A DNA stretch of 35,549 nt from a virus. The position numbers and the translations under genes were made by a program. Under the pieces are notes generated by a model. The model was not told the DNA's origin, searched no databases, and saw only the letters and a program-made list of their open reading frames with translations. Numbering within the stretch: the stretch's first letter is position 1; every line of letters starts with the position of its first letter. Positions 5,797-13,520 of the stretch are shown in pieces. The stretch lies in IMG/VR virus record IMGVR_UViG_3300046454_000336, positions 1 through 35,549 of that record. The stretch is one strand, 5' to 3'.

Positions 5797-6068
5797 TGAT
5801 AGTCCTTCGCGACAAGTTCAATCCGGAGGAGGGGCGGGAGTGGGATTTCGCATTTCAGATGATGCCGGAGGTGAAGATGGGAACAATGGAACGGGAATGG
5901 AACTATGTGGGGCATTTGAATGTGGCCTCGATGCGGGTGGCGATGGAAGTGCGGCCCTCGCGGTGGAATTTGTTCTGGATGCGGGTGCTGCTGGGATGGA
6001 CGTGGACCGCGTATCCGGAGGTACGGCATGCGGTCCTGGGACATGGGGAACGGGGGTTTTCCAGTTGA
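5796..6068 (+). CDS. Hypothetical Met/Trp-rich protein
   Basis: 90 residues from the ATG at 5796, which overlaps the TGA of the preceding gene by one base, with GAGGGAG upstream. The sequence is rich in Met, Trp and Val. A hydrophobic patch near residues 65-75 (WNLFWMRVLLGWTW) could be a membrane-associated helix. No domain recognised. The same stretch is open in another frame, but only this frame fits the overlap pattern. Confidence 0.5.
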   Translation: MIVLRDKFNPEEGREWDFAFQMMPEVKMGTMEREWNYVGHLNVASMRVAMEVRPSRWNLFWMRVLLGWTWTAYPEVRHAVLGHGERGFSS

Positions 6069-6070
6069 GC

Positions 6071-6337
6071 ATGGAGGATGAGGAGAAGACCTTCGAGGCG
6101 CATCTGCTGCACTATGGATGTCCGTGGTGCCGGCGGTCGTTTGGGGAGGAGCACCGGGCGTTGATCGAGTCCGAGCAGCAGGAGAAGTTGCAGAACCAGA
6201 ACATGCGGGGGACGATTCGGAGTTATCAGATGTATCAGGAAGCGTTGCAGGCCCAGATTCGGGAGTTGACGCGGAAGCTGGAGAAGATCACCATGGCGGT
6301 GACGGAGACAGACGACCATGCGCACTTTCCTAAATAG
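6071..6337 (+). CDS. Small C-x2-C and coiled-coil protein
   Basis: 88 residues from the ATG at 6071, two bases after the previous stop. Near the N-terminus is H-Y-G-C-P-W-C (about 14-20), half of a zinc site or a thioredoxin-like pair. The rest is a long Glu/Gln/Arg-rich helix (residues 30-75) that should form a coiled coil. No family recognised; it may dimerise. The next gene begins 20 bases before its stop. Confidence 0.5.
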   Translation: MEDEEKTFEAHLLHYGCPWCRRSFGEEHRALIESEQQEKLQNQNMRGTIRSYQMYQEALQAQIRELTRKLEKITMAVTETDDHAHFPK

Positions 6338-6536
6338 ATGGGTGGACCTGCCGATGACGTTTGAGATGGAATGCACGGAGAGGATCGATACCCTGCACCG
6401 GATGGAACCCTCAACGAACTGTGAGACTGGCCCGCACTGCTTTTGCCTGGTGGATGAGTATGGGCGTCCGAAGTGCCACTGGTGTGGGTGTGTGAAGCCG
6501 TGGGATGAGAATCTGGATGGGGGAGAGAATTCATGA
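6318..6536 (+). CDS. Cys-rich small protein
   Basis: 72 residues from the ATG at 6318; an internal ATG at 6354 is an alternative start (60 residues). The C-terminal half has a cysteine cluster: C-x4-H-C-F-C, then K-C-H-W-C-G-C, which suggests a compact zinc-binding knuckle. No enzyme motif. It overlaps the previous gene by 20 bases and the next by four (ATGA). Confidence 0.5.
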   Translation: MRTFLNRWVDLPMTFEMECTERIDTLHRMEPSTNCETGPHCFCLVDEYGRPKCHWCGCVKPWDENLDGGENS

Positions 6537-6739
6537 CGGAATGCAAGTGTCCGAAATCCATCCGATTCTCGATTCAAGTGCATTCCCCTGATTGCGAGAA
6601 CCGACCGATTCATTGCAGCGGCCCATGTCAGAAAACATACTGGGCATGGGAGCTGGATTTTCGGGGATATTGTCCAACATGTCGAAAGGCGGAGAGGTCA
6701 AGGACTAGGGGGAGAATTCGTAAACGAGATTGTGGGTAA
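6533..6739 (+). CDS. Cys-rich zinc-binding-type protein
   Basis: 68 residues; ATG at 6533 with GGGGGAGAG upstream. Cysteines fall as C-x-C near the N-terminus, then H-x4-C, H-C-x3-C (about 27-32) and C-P-T-C (47-50), followed by an Arg-rich tail (RSRTRGRIRKRDC). The Cys pairs could form one or two zinc ribbons and the basic tail could contact nucleic acid; both are inferences. It is the last gene before the structured leader at 6740. Confidence 0.55.
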   Translation: MTECKCPKSIRFSIQVHSPDCENRPIHCSGPCQKTYWAWELDFRGYCPTCRKAERSRTRGRIRKRDCG

Positions 6740-6820
6740 CCTGGTTCGACTCCAGGGCGTGCGGGCGGGCACGTTGCCGGCTGGTAGGCTGGCCGATGGG
6801 AACGCGACCCATCACCGCCC
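6740..6820 (+). ncRNA. Candidate structured RNA leader: four adjacent hairpins
   Basis: Four perfect or near-perfect stems follow one another almost without gaps: CCTGG/CCAGG (6740-6744 with 6752-6756, loop TTCGACT), CGTGC/GCACG (6758-6762 with 6769-6773), GCCGGC/GCTGGC (6776-6781 with 6788-6793, one G-U) and GATGGG/CCCATC (6795-6800 with 6808-6813). The second loop GGGCGG (6763-6768) is fully complementary to CCGCCC (6815-6820), a possible pseudoknot or alternative stem. The element ends six bases before the GAGGAGG that serves the 6837 gene, so a cis-regulatory role is plausible. It is not a normal tRNA. Confidence 0.5.
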
Positions 6821-6836
6821 AGATTGAGGAGGAATC

Positions 6837-6968
6837 ATGCCCGTGAGTGCCTATTTCGGTGGAAAAGGCGATCAGGTGTTGGCGAAGATGGTGCGCGAGT
6901 ATGGGAAGAAGGGCAAACAGGTCTTCTATGCGACGGCGAATGCCCAGAACCAGACGCCGAAGAAATGA
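6837..6968 (+). CDS. 43-residue phage protein
   Basis: 43 residues with the best ribosome binding site of the region (GAGGAGGAATC then ATG). The sequence (YFGGKGDQVLAKMVREYG, then QVFYATANAQNQ) matches from memory a small family common in tailed phages, in which a short protein with K/Y-F-x-G-x-G and V-F-Y-A-x-A-N motifs is encoded near structural genes; its function is not known. Its stop overlaps the next ATG (ATGA at 6965-6968). Confidence 0.65.
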   Translation: MPVSAYFGGKGDQVLAKMVREYGKKGKQVFYATANAQNQTPKK

Positions 6969-7222
6969 TCCACCATGCGGAGGAGTGTGGCTGCATGCAG
7001 TGCGTGAAGCGGGTTCGGCAGACAAGCGATTATGCGGTACTGCGGAACGTCTTGCGATTGCCGAAAGAACCACATGATGAGACCCTCCGTATGAAAGATG
7101 AAGGCATGGGTCAGGTGATGGATGCGATTCTGGCGCGACTGCGGCGTGCCGAAGCCGAGATCGTGCTGCTGCGCCGCGAGAATGAGCGGTTGCTGCGGAT
7201 GTTGAAGCGAAAGAAGAAATAG
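6965..7222 (+). CDS. Coiled-coil protein with an N-terminal Cys motif
   Basis: 85 residues from the ATG at 6965 in the ATGA overlap. The frame is open further upstream but that part is occupied by the 43-residue gene in another frame. The N-terminus has H-H-A-E-E-C-G-C-M-Q-C (3-13); the C-terminal 45 residues form a leucine-zipper-like coiled coil (ILARLRRAEAEIVLLRRENE) ending in KRKKK. It probably forms dimers or oligomers. No family recognised. Confidence 0.6.
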   Translation: MIHHAEECGCMQCVKRVRQTSDYAVLRNVLRLPKEPHDETLRMKDEGMGQVMDAILARLRRAEAEIVLLRRENERLLRMLKRKKK

Positions 7223-7444
7223 ATGGATGTCTTTGAACAGCGTCAGCGGCGCTCCATCCGATTGCGTCAGGCGATTCGGGATCGAATCCAAGCCGAAGTG
7301 CGGGCGCACCATCGCTCCGCATGCGAACATGCCGATGCCGATATCGAATGGTCCGATCGAGGCAGATTTGGGTTTCACTGCTTTCATTGCGGGTTGACGC
7401 TGGTGGGCCGGACCGATGAACGCAATCCCGATATTGATGCCTAA
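7223..7444 (+). CDS. Hypothetical protein with a C-terminal C-x2-C knuckle
   Basis: 73 residues; its ATG follows directly on the previous TAG. The N-terminal half is a basic helix (RQRRSIRLRQAIRDRIQAEV). The C-terminal half has H-x2-S-A-C-E-H and F-H-C-F-H-C-G-L, a likely zinc site built from Cys and His. No known family. It overlaps the start of the large terminase gene by a few bases. Confidence 0.55.
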   Translation: MDVFEQRQRRSIRLRQAIRDRIQAEVRAHHRSACEHADADIEWSDRGRFGFHCFHCGLTLVGRTDERNPDIDA

Positions 7445-8840
7445 GCCTACCAAGATCGTCCAACTCCCCTACAATCCCCGCCGCGCCTTCATGCCGTTTC
7501 ATGAGAGAACCCAGCGGTGGGCCTGTCTGGTCGCGCATCGCCGTGCCGGCAAGACCGTGGCGGCAGTCAACGACATCATCCATCGCGCCCTCAAGCAGGT
7601 TGGACCCTATGCCTATATGGCGCCGTTTCGCCGTCAGGCGAAGGATGTCGCATGGGAGTATTGTAAATACTACTCGACCGGCGTGAGGAAAAAGGCCAAT
7701 GAATCGGAACTCACCATCGATCTGGTGAATGGGTCCACGATTCAGTTGTTCGGTGCGGATAATGCCGATGCGATGCGCGGATTGGGATTTGCCGGTGCCT
7801 ACCTCGATGAATATGGCGACTTCAAGCCCTCCGTCTATGGAAATGTAATTCGGCCCGCACTCTCGGATCGGCAAGGGTGGGCCGTGTTTGGCGGCACGCC
7901 GAAGGGTCACAACCAGTTCTATGATGTGCATCGTTCCGCGCAGACCACGCCGAACTGGTATTCGTTGGTATTGAAGGCATCAGAATCCCGGATTCTGAAA
8001 AAGGAAGAACTCGTCGCCGCCCAGCAGCAGATGAGCGAAGACCAGTATGCGCAGGAGTATGAATGTAGCTTCGATGCCGCGATTCTCGGTGCGTTTTATG
8101 GGAAAGAGATGTCTCGCGTCGATGCCGAAGGCCGGATTCGTCTCGTGCCGCACAACCCGGACTTGCCCGTTTCGACGGCATGGGATCTGGGACACTATGA
8201 CGATACCGCGATCTGGTTCTATCAGAATGTCGGTGATGAGATTCACATCCTCGACTGGTATTCCGAAAGTGGCGGCACGATCGAAGACTATCGCGATGGC
8301 GGATTCGCCCCCGGATCGCTGACAATGGCGGTGATTTCTCGGTATTCCGAGCGCGGTTACCGCTATGACCGGCACTGGCTCCCGCATGATGCGCGGGCCA
8401 AGACCTTGGGCAGCGATGGGAAATCCACAGTCGAGAAGTTGTCGAAGTATTTGAAGTTCGAAACCCTTGCGATTGCGCCAATGCTCTCGATTCAGGATGG
8501 AATCCAGGCCGTGCGATCCGCGCTGGGCCGCTGCTTCTTCGATACCCGCTGCGGGTTGCATCCCGAGACCGGCGAACCCTATTCGCGCAGTGCGATTGAG
8601 GCGCTTCGCCAGTACCAGCGGGAATACAATGAAGACACGCATGCCTTCCGCACGACGCCCCTTCACGATTGGACTAGCCATTTGGCCGATGCTTTTCGTA
8701 TGCTGTCGGTGGCCGAGCGGCGAAAGCAGGCAACCGTCGAGATCAAGGAAACGCCGAAGTTCATCCAGACCGATCAGATGACGCTCGATGAACTCTGGGC
8801 CGCGACGGAAGAAAAACAGGCGATGGAGGTTCGGATCTGA
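7437..8840 (+). CDS. terL: Terminase large subunit (packaging ATPase/nuclease)
   Basis: 467 residues from the ATG at 7437; an in-frame ATG at 7416 is possible, and neither has a clear ribosome binding site. The ATPase domain shows Walker A H-R-R-A-G-K-T (34-40), Walker B A-Y-L-D-E (121-125) and the coupling-type motif G-G-T-P-K-G (152-157). The RNase H-like nuclease domain has acidic positions in T-A-W-D-L-G (about 250), H-D-A-R-A-K and S-H-L-A-D-A-F near the C-terminus. It pumps DNA into the prohead through the portal and cuts the concatemer. Length and motif order are normal for the family. Confidence 0.95.
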   Translation: MPKPTKIVQLPYNPRRAFMPFHERTQRWACLVAHRRAGKTVAAVNDIIHRALKQVGPYAYMAPFRRQAKDVAWEYCKYYSTGVRKKANESELTIDLVNGSTIQLFGADNADAMRGLGFAGAYLDEYGDFKPSVYGNVIRPALSDRQGWAVFGGTPKGHNQFYDVHRSAQTTPNWYSLVLKASESRILKKEELVAAQQQMSEDQYAQEYECSFDAAILGAFYGKEMSRVDAEGRIRLVPHNPDLPVSTAWDLGHYDDTAIWFYQNVGDEIHILDWYSESGGTIEDYRDGGFAPGSLTMAVISRYSERGYRYDRHWLPHDARAKTLGSDGKSTVEKLSKYLKFETLAIAPMLSIQDGIQAVRSALGRCFFDTRCGLHPETGEPYSRSAIEALRQYQREYNEDTHAFRTTPLHDWTSHLADAFRMLSVAERRKQATVEIKETPKFIQTDQMTLDELWAATEEKQAMEVRI

Positions 8841-9116
8841 ATGAGCATCTATACCCTTGAAGGATTCACCGCCTCCGATATCACCGGCACCACCGCCGTC
8901 ACGTCCAAGCCCTGCACGATGGCGGGGTTTTATGTGAACTCCACCACGGGCGGGACGCTGGTCTTCCGCGATGGCGGCGCATCGGGCACGGTGCTTAGTG
9001 GCACGATCACTCCCGCGATTGGCTTTCACCGCTTCCCCGCCCTGATTGGCACTTCTCTTCATGCCACGATTGCGAATACGCTGGATGTGACCATTTTCTT
9101 TCAAGGACAAGGCTAA
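8841..9116 (+). CDS. Small virion-type beta protein, paralogue 1
   Basis: 91 residues starting directly after the terminase stop. The sequence is Thr/Gly-rich and beta-stranded: KPCTMAGFYVNSTTGGTLVF, D-G-G-A-S-G-T, then T-I-T-P...F-H-R-F-P. It is clearly related to its neighbour at 9116. Small beta proteins of this kind between terminase and portal are often head decoration or fibre-associated proteins, which is inference. The junction to the next gene is TAATG. Confidence 0.6.
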   Translation: MSIYTLEGFTASDITGTTAVTSKPCTMAGFYVNSTTGGTLVFRDGGASGTVLSGTITPAIGFHRFPALIGTSLHATIANTLDVTIFFQGQG

Positions 9117-9394
9117 TGAGCATGTACACGGTCGAAGCGGGCTTTCCCATCAATCTCGCCGCAAGTGCCGTCATTTGCGCTAAACCCTGCACGATTCTGG
9201 GCTTCTATGTCAACTCGACCTCATCGGGCACCATGAACATTCTGGATGGCGGATCGAGCGGCACCGCGCTCTGCGGGACAATCACCCCGGCGGCGGGCGC
9301 ATTTCACCGGTTTCCCGCCACCACGAGCACGGCGGCCTATTTCACGATTGTCAGCGGATCGCTGAATGTGACGTTCTTCTATCAACCCTTATGA
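9116..9394 (+). CDS. Small virion-type beta protein, paralogue 2
   Basis: 92 residues, the second copy of a tandem duplication. Shared blocks with the gene before it are K-P-C-T, G-F-Y-V-N-S-T, D-G-G-x-S-G-T, C/S-G-T-I-T-P and F-H-R-F-P-A. The pair is diverged, so the duplication is not recent. Length and order are conserved throughout. Probably a virion surface component, unproven. Confidence 0.6.
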   Translation: MSMYTVEAGFPINLAASAVICAKPCTILGFYVNSTSSGTMNILDGGSSGTALCGTITPAAGAFHRFPATTSTAAYFTIVSGSLNVTFFYQPL

Positions 9395-9564
9395 TCTTTC
9401 CCAAGGTTGAACTTTATATTTACGGCGATCTCACCCCGGAACAGATGGATATGATTCGTCCCATCATGGCGACGACGAGTGCATGCGCGAGTCCTGATTT
9501 TCGGGATGCGCCGCACTTCCATATCTATATGGATCGGGATACTGTGATTGAGGCTCCGATATGA
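9391..9564 (+). CDS. Hypothetical 57-residue protein
   Basis: 57 residues, MIFPKVELYIYGDLTPEQMD at the start and ending DTVIEAPI. ATG at 9391 overlaps the previous stop (ATGA) and its own TGA overlaps the portal ATG (ATGA at 9561-9564), so it fits exactly between two real genes. Alternating beta strands and one Met-rich helix suggest a small ferredoxin-like fold; no family recognised. Confidence 0.65.
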   Translation: MIFPKVELYIYGDLTPEQMDMIRPIMATTSACASPDFRDAPHFHIYMDRDTVIEAPI

Positions 9565-11942
9565 GCACCACCGAAAACGACGAAACCGCGATTCCCTCTC
9601 CCTACAGCCCCGAATCGTCCGGTCGTTTCTGGCATGAGCACATCACCCATGCCGAAGGCATCTTCGATACATGGTTCACCCGCGCCAACAAAGTCGTGGA
9701 GCGTTATCGCGATGAACGCGATGCCACCGGACGGCTACGATCCAAATACAACATCCTCTGGTCGAACACGCAGGTCATGCGGCCTTCCTTGTATGGGCGG
9801 CCCGCCAAACCGGAAGTCTCCCGCCGCTTCATGGATTCTGACCCTGCCGCCCGCATGGCTTCCTTGATGCTCGAGCGTGTGCTCGAATATGAAATCGAAC
9901 AGTTCCCCGATTTCCATTCCGGCATGGATCAAGCCGTGGAGGATCGCCTGCTTCCCGGTCGCGGCATCATCTGGATGCGGTATGAACCACTCATCGAGAC
10001 CACCGAAGAACCGCAGGTCGAGAATGTCGTCGAATCGCCAAATGAGCGGATCGTCGAAGCCCACTCCCCGGTCGATTATGTCTATTGGAAAGATTTCCTG
10101 CACTCCCCCGCCCGCGTCTGGGATGAAGTCTGGTGGGTCGCCCGCGCTGTTTATCTGACCCTCGATGAGGGCATTGCCCGGTTCGGTGAAGTGTTTCGCA
10201 ATGTGCCGCTCCATGAAGTCAAGGAAGACAACAGCAAGCGGCCGAAGGATCGGTATGAGAATTCCGGCATCGCCAAGAAGGCGAAAGTCTGGGAAATCTG
10301 GGATAAGCGCGATGGGAAAGTCTGCTGGCTGGCAAAAGACTATCCTCTCGCTCTCGATGAACGCGATGATCCGCTGGGATTGGAAGAATTCTTTCCGTGC
10401 CCGCGCCCGCTCTATGCCACCACCACGAATGGCAGCTTGATCCCGGTTCCGGATTATGTCGAATACCAGGACCAGGCCGACGAACTCGATTCCATCACGG
10501 GCCGGTTGACCCGGCTGGTCAAGGCAGTCAAGGCGATTGGCGTCTTCAATGGAGAGTTCAAGGAACTCGGACGGCTGCTTTCCGAAGGCGTCGATAACAA
10601 GATGTTCCCCGTGTCGAACTGGGCGGCGCTGGCCGAGAAGAACGGACTCAAGGGCGCGATTGACATGCTCGATGTGTCCGCCGTGGTGCAGGCGATCAGC
10701 GTCTTGCAGGCCCAACGCGATGCCGTGATCCAGACGATTTATCAGATTTCCGGTATCTCCGATATTATGCGCGGCGCGACGAAGGCCGAAGAGACGCTCG
10801 GCGCGCAGCAGTTGAAAGCCAATTTCGGCAACCTGCGGATGCGGACCTCGCAGGCCGAAGTCGCCCGATTTGCTTCCGATATCTTCAAGCTCAAAGCGCA
10901 GATTGTCTGCAAGTTCTATCCCCCCGCCCTGATTGTCCAGATGTCGGGGGTCATGCAGATGCCCGAGGCGCAGCAGAATCCCCAGATTGTCGCCTCTGCC
11001 ATCGCGATCTTGCAGGATTCCCGCGTCCGCGATTTCCACATCTGCGTCGAATCCGATTCGCTTGCCCAGATTGACGAACAAGCCGAAAAGCAGGCGGCGA
11101 CTGAAGCGCTTACCGCACTCGGCGGTTTCTTGCGCGAATCATTGCCGCTCTTGCAGGCGGCACCGCAGTTTCTACCCGCCATGCGGGAATCGACGCTATT
11201 CCTGATGCGCCGGTTCCGTGCAGGCCGTGAACTGGAATCCTCGTTCGAGCAGAGTTTCAAAGCCATCGCGGAAGCCGCTGCCGCGCCGAAAGGTCCATCG
11301 AAAGAAGAAATCGAGGCCCAGACGCAGGCGCAGATTGCGCAAGTGCAGGCGCAAGCCCAGACGCAGGCCGCGCAACAGAAAGCACAGTTCGATGCGCAGA
11401 CGCAGCAGAGCAAATTGGCGGCGGAAGCGCAGTTGGAACAACTGAAACAGCAGATGGAAGCTGCCGCTCGGGAGCATGAAGCGCAGATGAAGATGGCGAC
11501 GGAAGCGCATGGAATGGAGTTCGACAAATACAAAGCCGAACTCGATGCGGCGACGAAGAAAGAAGTCGCGGAGATGTCCAATGCGACTTCGATTCGTGTC
11601 GCGATGATTTCCGCCAGCAAAGGCACATCCGAAGATCCAGGCGGCTTGGCGACGAATAGTTCCGTGACCGATGCTGCCGAGCAATTGGCCGAACGCTTCG
11701 AAGCCGCAATTCCATTGCCCGAACCGAGCCATCATGCCGAACTGGCGTTGGCCTTGACTGGATTGCGCGAAACCTTGAGCCAGATTCCCTCAATGATGAT
11801 GCCACCGGCCCAAGGAAGTCCCTTCGCACTCCACGGCGCGACCCCGGCGGCAACACCTCCCACACCAGCGGCGGGGAAGGGATTCAAGATCGTGCGCGAT
11901 GAATCGGGCCGGATGAGCCATATTGTTCCAGCGGAAGACTAA
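9561..11942 (+). CDS. Portal protein
   Basis: 793 residues, the size of P22-like podoviral portals. The N-terminal part has the typical R-S-K-Y-N-I-L-W-S-N-T (about 53-63) and R-P-S-L-Y-G region; the centre has the portal-type D-Y-V-E-Y-Q-D-Q-A-D-E-L-D and the long helix with T-K-A-E-E-T-L-G-A-Q-Q-L-K. Residues about 575-650 form a Gln/Ala-rich coiled coil, then a Pro-rich tail. Twelve copies would form the DNA entry channel, docking the terminase and the tail adaptor. Position after the terminase agrees. Confidence 0.9.
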   Translation: MSTTENDETAIPSPYSPESSGRFWHEHITHAEGIFDTWFTRANKVVERYRDERDATGRLRSKYNILWSNTQVMRPSLYGRPAKPEVSRRFMDSDPAARMASLMLERVLEYEIEQFPDFHSGMDQAVEDRLLPGRGIIWMRYEPLIETTEEPQVENVVESPNERIVEAHSPVDYVYWKDFLHSPARVWDEVWWVARAVYLTLDEGIARFGEVFRNVPLHEVKEDNSKRPKDRYENSGIAKKAKVWEIWDKRDGKVCWLAKDYPLALDERDDPLGLEEFFPCPRPLYATTTNGSLIPVPDYVEYQDQADELDSITGRLTRLVKAVKAIGVFNGEFKELGRLLSEGVDNKMFPVSNWAALAEKNGLKGAIDMLDVSAVVQAISVLQAQRDAVIQTIYQISGISDIMRGATKAEETLGAQQLKANFGNLRMRTSQAEVARFASDIFKLKAQIVCKFYPPALIVQMSGVMQMPEAQQNPQIVASAIAILQDSRVRDFHICVESDSLAQIDEQAEKQAATEALTALGGFLRESLPLLQAAPQFLPAMRESTLFLMRRFRAGRELESSFEQSFKAIAEAAAAPKGPSKEEIEAQTQAQIAQVQAQAQTQAAQQKAQFDAQTQQSKLAAEAQLEQLKQQMEAAAREHEAQMKMATEAHGMEFDKYKAELDAATKKEVAEMSNATSIRVAMISASKGTSEDPGGLATNSSVTDAAEQLAERFEAAIPLPEPSHHAELALALTGLRETLSQIPSMMMPPAQGSPFALHGATPAATPPTPAAGKGFKIVRDESGRMSHIVPAED

Positions 11943-11961
11943 ATACTGAGGAGACCTATTC

Positions 11962-12309
11962 ATGGCATTCAATCACATCCATTTCAATCGGGGTTCGCAG
12001 TATGGCAGTCGTCTCGCTCAAAGCCTGTCGGTCATGGAATCGGCGGACGATCAGCAGGCCGATGTGCGCGACATGCTGCTACAAATGATCGATGGTGATG
12101 GCTCGCTGATCAGCATGTTCGATGAAGTCGTGCGACGGCTGGAAGTGCTCGACTGGGTTCCCAATCAAGCCGTCACCGATCCGCAGCGCACGGCGGCGCG
12201 AAACCTGTGGCTGCAAGTCGATTCCGCCTATGCGAAAACTTCTGGCGATGGAGCCGTATCCAGCGTCCGGTCGGCACGCAACCAACTCTATTCCTTCCTG
12301 AGAGGCTAA
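11962..12309 (+). CDS. Hypothetical virion-region protein
   Basis: 115 residues; ATG at 11962 with GAGGAGACC upstream. Mostly helical, beginning MAFNHIHFNRGSQYGSRLAQ. Small phage proteins of similar opening and length follow portal genes in related podoviruses and are thought to be structural; no activity is known. No motif or membrane segment is visible. Confidence 0.6.
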   Translation: MAFNHIHFNRGSQYGSRLAQSLSVMESADDQQADVRDMLLQMIDGDGSLISMFDEVVRRLEVLDWVPNQAVTDPQRTAARNLWLQVDSAYAKTSGDGAVSSVRSARNQLYSFLRG

Positions 12310-12317
12310 TCCGACCG

Positions 12318-13520
12318 ATGGCCGATTATACCGCCGCCTCCGCCTCTCGCGCCGATGTCAATACCGCCATTGGGCTGAGTTCCGCTGGAGACCGCGTGTT
12401 CGTCCCCGCCGGTACCGCCGACTGGACGGGCGATATCAGCATCAATGGGATTCAGTTGATCGGTGCCGGAACTTCGACATGGCCCGCCACCTCGACTTCG
12501 GGAACCATCATCACGGGCGGCAAGGTGAATATCACCAAACATGCCACCCAATATGTCCGCATGAGCGGATTCAGCTTCACCGCCGATGCGCAGGATCTCC
12601 AGATTCATGGATTGCGCGGAAGCAAAGCCTATATTGTGGATCATTGCTATTTCTGGACAGGTGGAAGTTATGTCTGGGGTTCGACCATTACCAATGGCGG
12701 GCTATTTCACCACAATTATATTGATGCTGCCGATGCAGGCGGTCTTGGGGGTCCCGACATCCTTCCGCTGAATACCATTGGCGGCGATGATCCTGAAGAC
12801 TGGACCGATGCGCCGACATTCGGCGCAGATGACACGACGGGCGAACGCAATATCTATATCGAAGCGAATACGTTCAACAACATCATCGAATCCGCTCCCG
12901 ATGGCAACTCCGGGGTACGGCTGGTCATTCGATACAATTTGCATCAGGATTCCGCGATTTCCCTGCATGGCGGAAGTCCATCGGATTCCGGCTCGAATGG
13001 CGGCACGCGGCATTTTGAGATTTACAATAATACCTTTTCGCGCCTCTCAAATACAAACCCGCTGGACAAGTGGATCTGGATTCGCGGAGGAACCGGCGTC
13101 ATTGCGAACAATTCTATCGATGTCGGGCAATCGCCGGACTTCTCCAGCTATACTCCCGTCTCGGAAATCAAGCTGAGTCTTGCCTGTCCGAATGCCTATC
13201 CGATGCAGTATCAGGTCGGCCAGTCGAGTTCCACGCCCGAGAATCCACCATCGCATCCACTTCTGATCTTTGGCAATGTGGCCGGTCCTCACAGCAATGG
13301 AACCACCGAATCCGATTTCATCGTGACCACTGCAATTGAACCGGGCGGCTTTTATGACTGTTCCGTGCCATCTACCTATATTCAGGTGAATCGCGATTAC
13401 TATCTATCGAATCAGTGGAGCTGGACAGCGTATACCTATCCGCATCCATTACAGTCGATTGGTTCGCACACGGATACGAATGCTCCAGCGGTACTGATCC
13501 CGATGAGGATGATTCTCTAA
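12318..13520 (+). CDS. Right-handed beta-helix protein (tailspike-like)
   Basis: 400 residues from the ATG at 12318, nine bases after the previous stop. Residues about 20-350 show parallel beta-helix character: A-G-D-R-V-F-V-P-A-G-T, then I-Q-L-I-G-A-G, I-I-T-G-G-K, V-R-M-S-G-F-S-F, I-V-D-H-C-Y-F, I-E-A-N-T-F-N-N, Y-N-N-T-F-S and I-A-N-N-S-I, the ladder seen in pectate-lyase-fold tailspikes. It may bind or cleave surface polysaccharide, but no catalytic residues can be named. It lies between portal and scaffold, away from the other tail genes. TAATG joins it to the next gene. Confidence 0.75.
   Translation: MADYTAASASRADVNTAIGLSSAGDRVFVPAGTADWTGDISINGIQLIGAGTSTWPATSTSGTIITGGKVNITKHATQYVRMSGFSFTADAQDLQIHGLRGSKAYIVDHCYFWTGGSYVWGSTITNGGLFHHNYIDAADAGGLGGPDILPLNTIGGDDPEDWTDAPTFGADDTTGERNIYIEANTFNNIIESAPDGNSGVRLVIRYNLHQDSAISLHGGSPSDSGSNGGTRHFEIYNNTFSRLSNTNPLDKWIWIRGGTGVIANNSIDVGQSPDFSSYTPVSEIKLSLACPNAYPMQYQVGQSSSTPENPPSHPLLIFGNVAGPHSNGTTESDFIVTTAIEPGGFYDCSVPSTYIQVNRDYYLSNQWSWTAYTYPHPLQSIGSHTDTNAPAVLIPMRMIL

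Noticed and set aside
6740-6764. Perfect tRNA T arm (CCTGG-TTCGACT-CCAGG) suggesting a tRNA gene
   Set aside because: No D or anticodon arm lies upstream and the seven bases after the T arm (GCGTGCG) have no acceptor partner upstream; kept only as part of the structured leader. An attP-type tRNA remnant was also considered, but no integrase is in the window.
6770-6820. Fragments like GCCGGCTGG and GATGGGA recall the HDV ribozyme
   Set aside because: The required P1 5' strand and the nested P1/P2 order are absent.
6705-7931. 408-codon open frame on the minus strand
   Set aside because: Lies opposite the terminase and upstream genes; no ribosome binding site, no family-like motifs, and composition typical of an antisense shadow of GC-biased codons.
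7980-9110. 376-codon open frame on the minus strand
   Set aside because: Antisense to terminase and the first paralogue; composition and lack of signals mark it as a shadow.
9735-11081. 448-codon open frame on the minus strand
   Set aside because: Antisense to the portal gene; no start signal and no recognisable domain.
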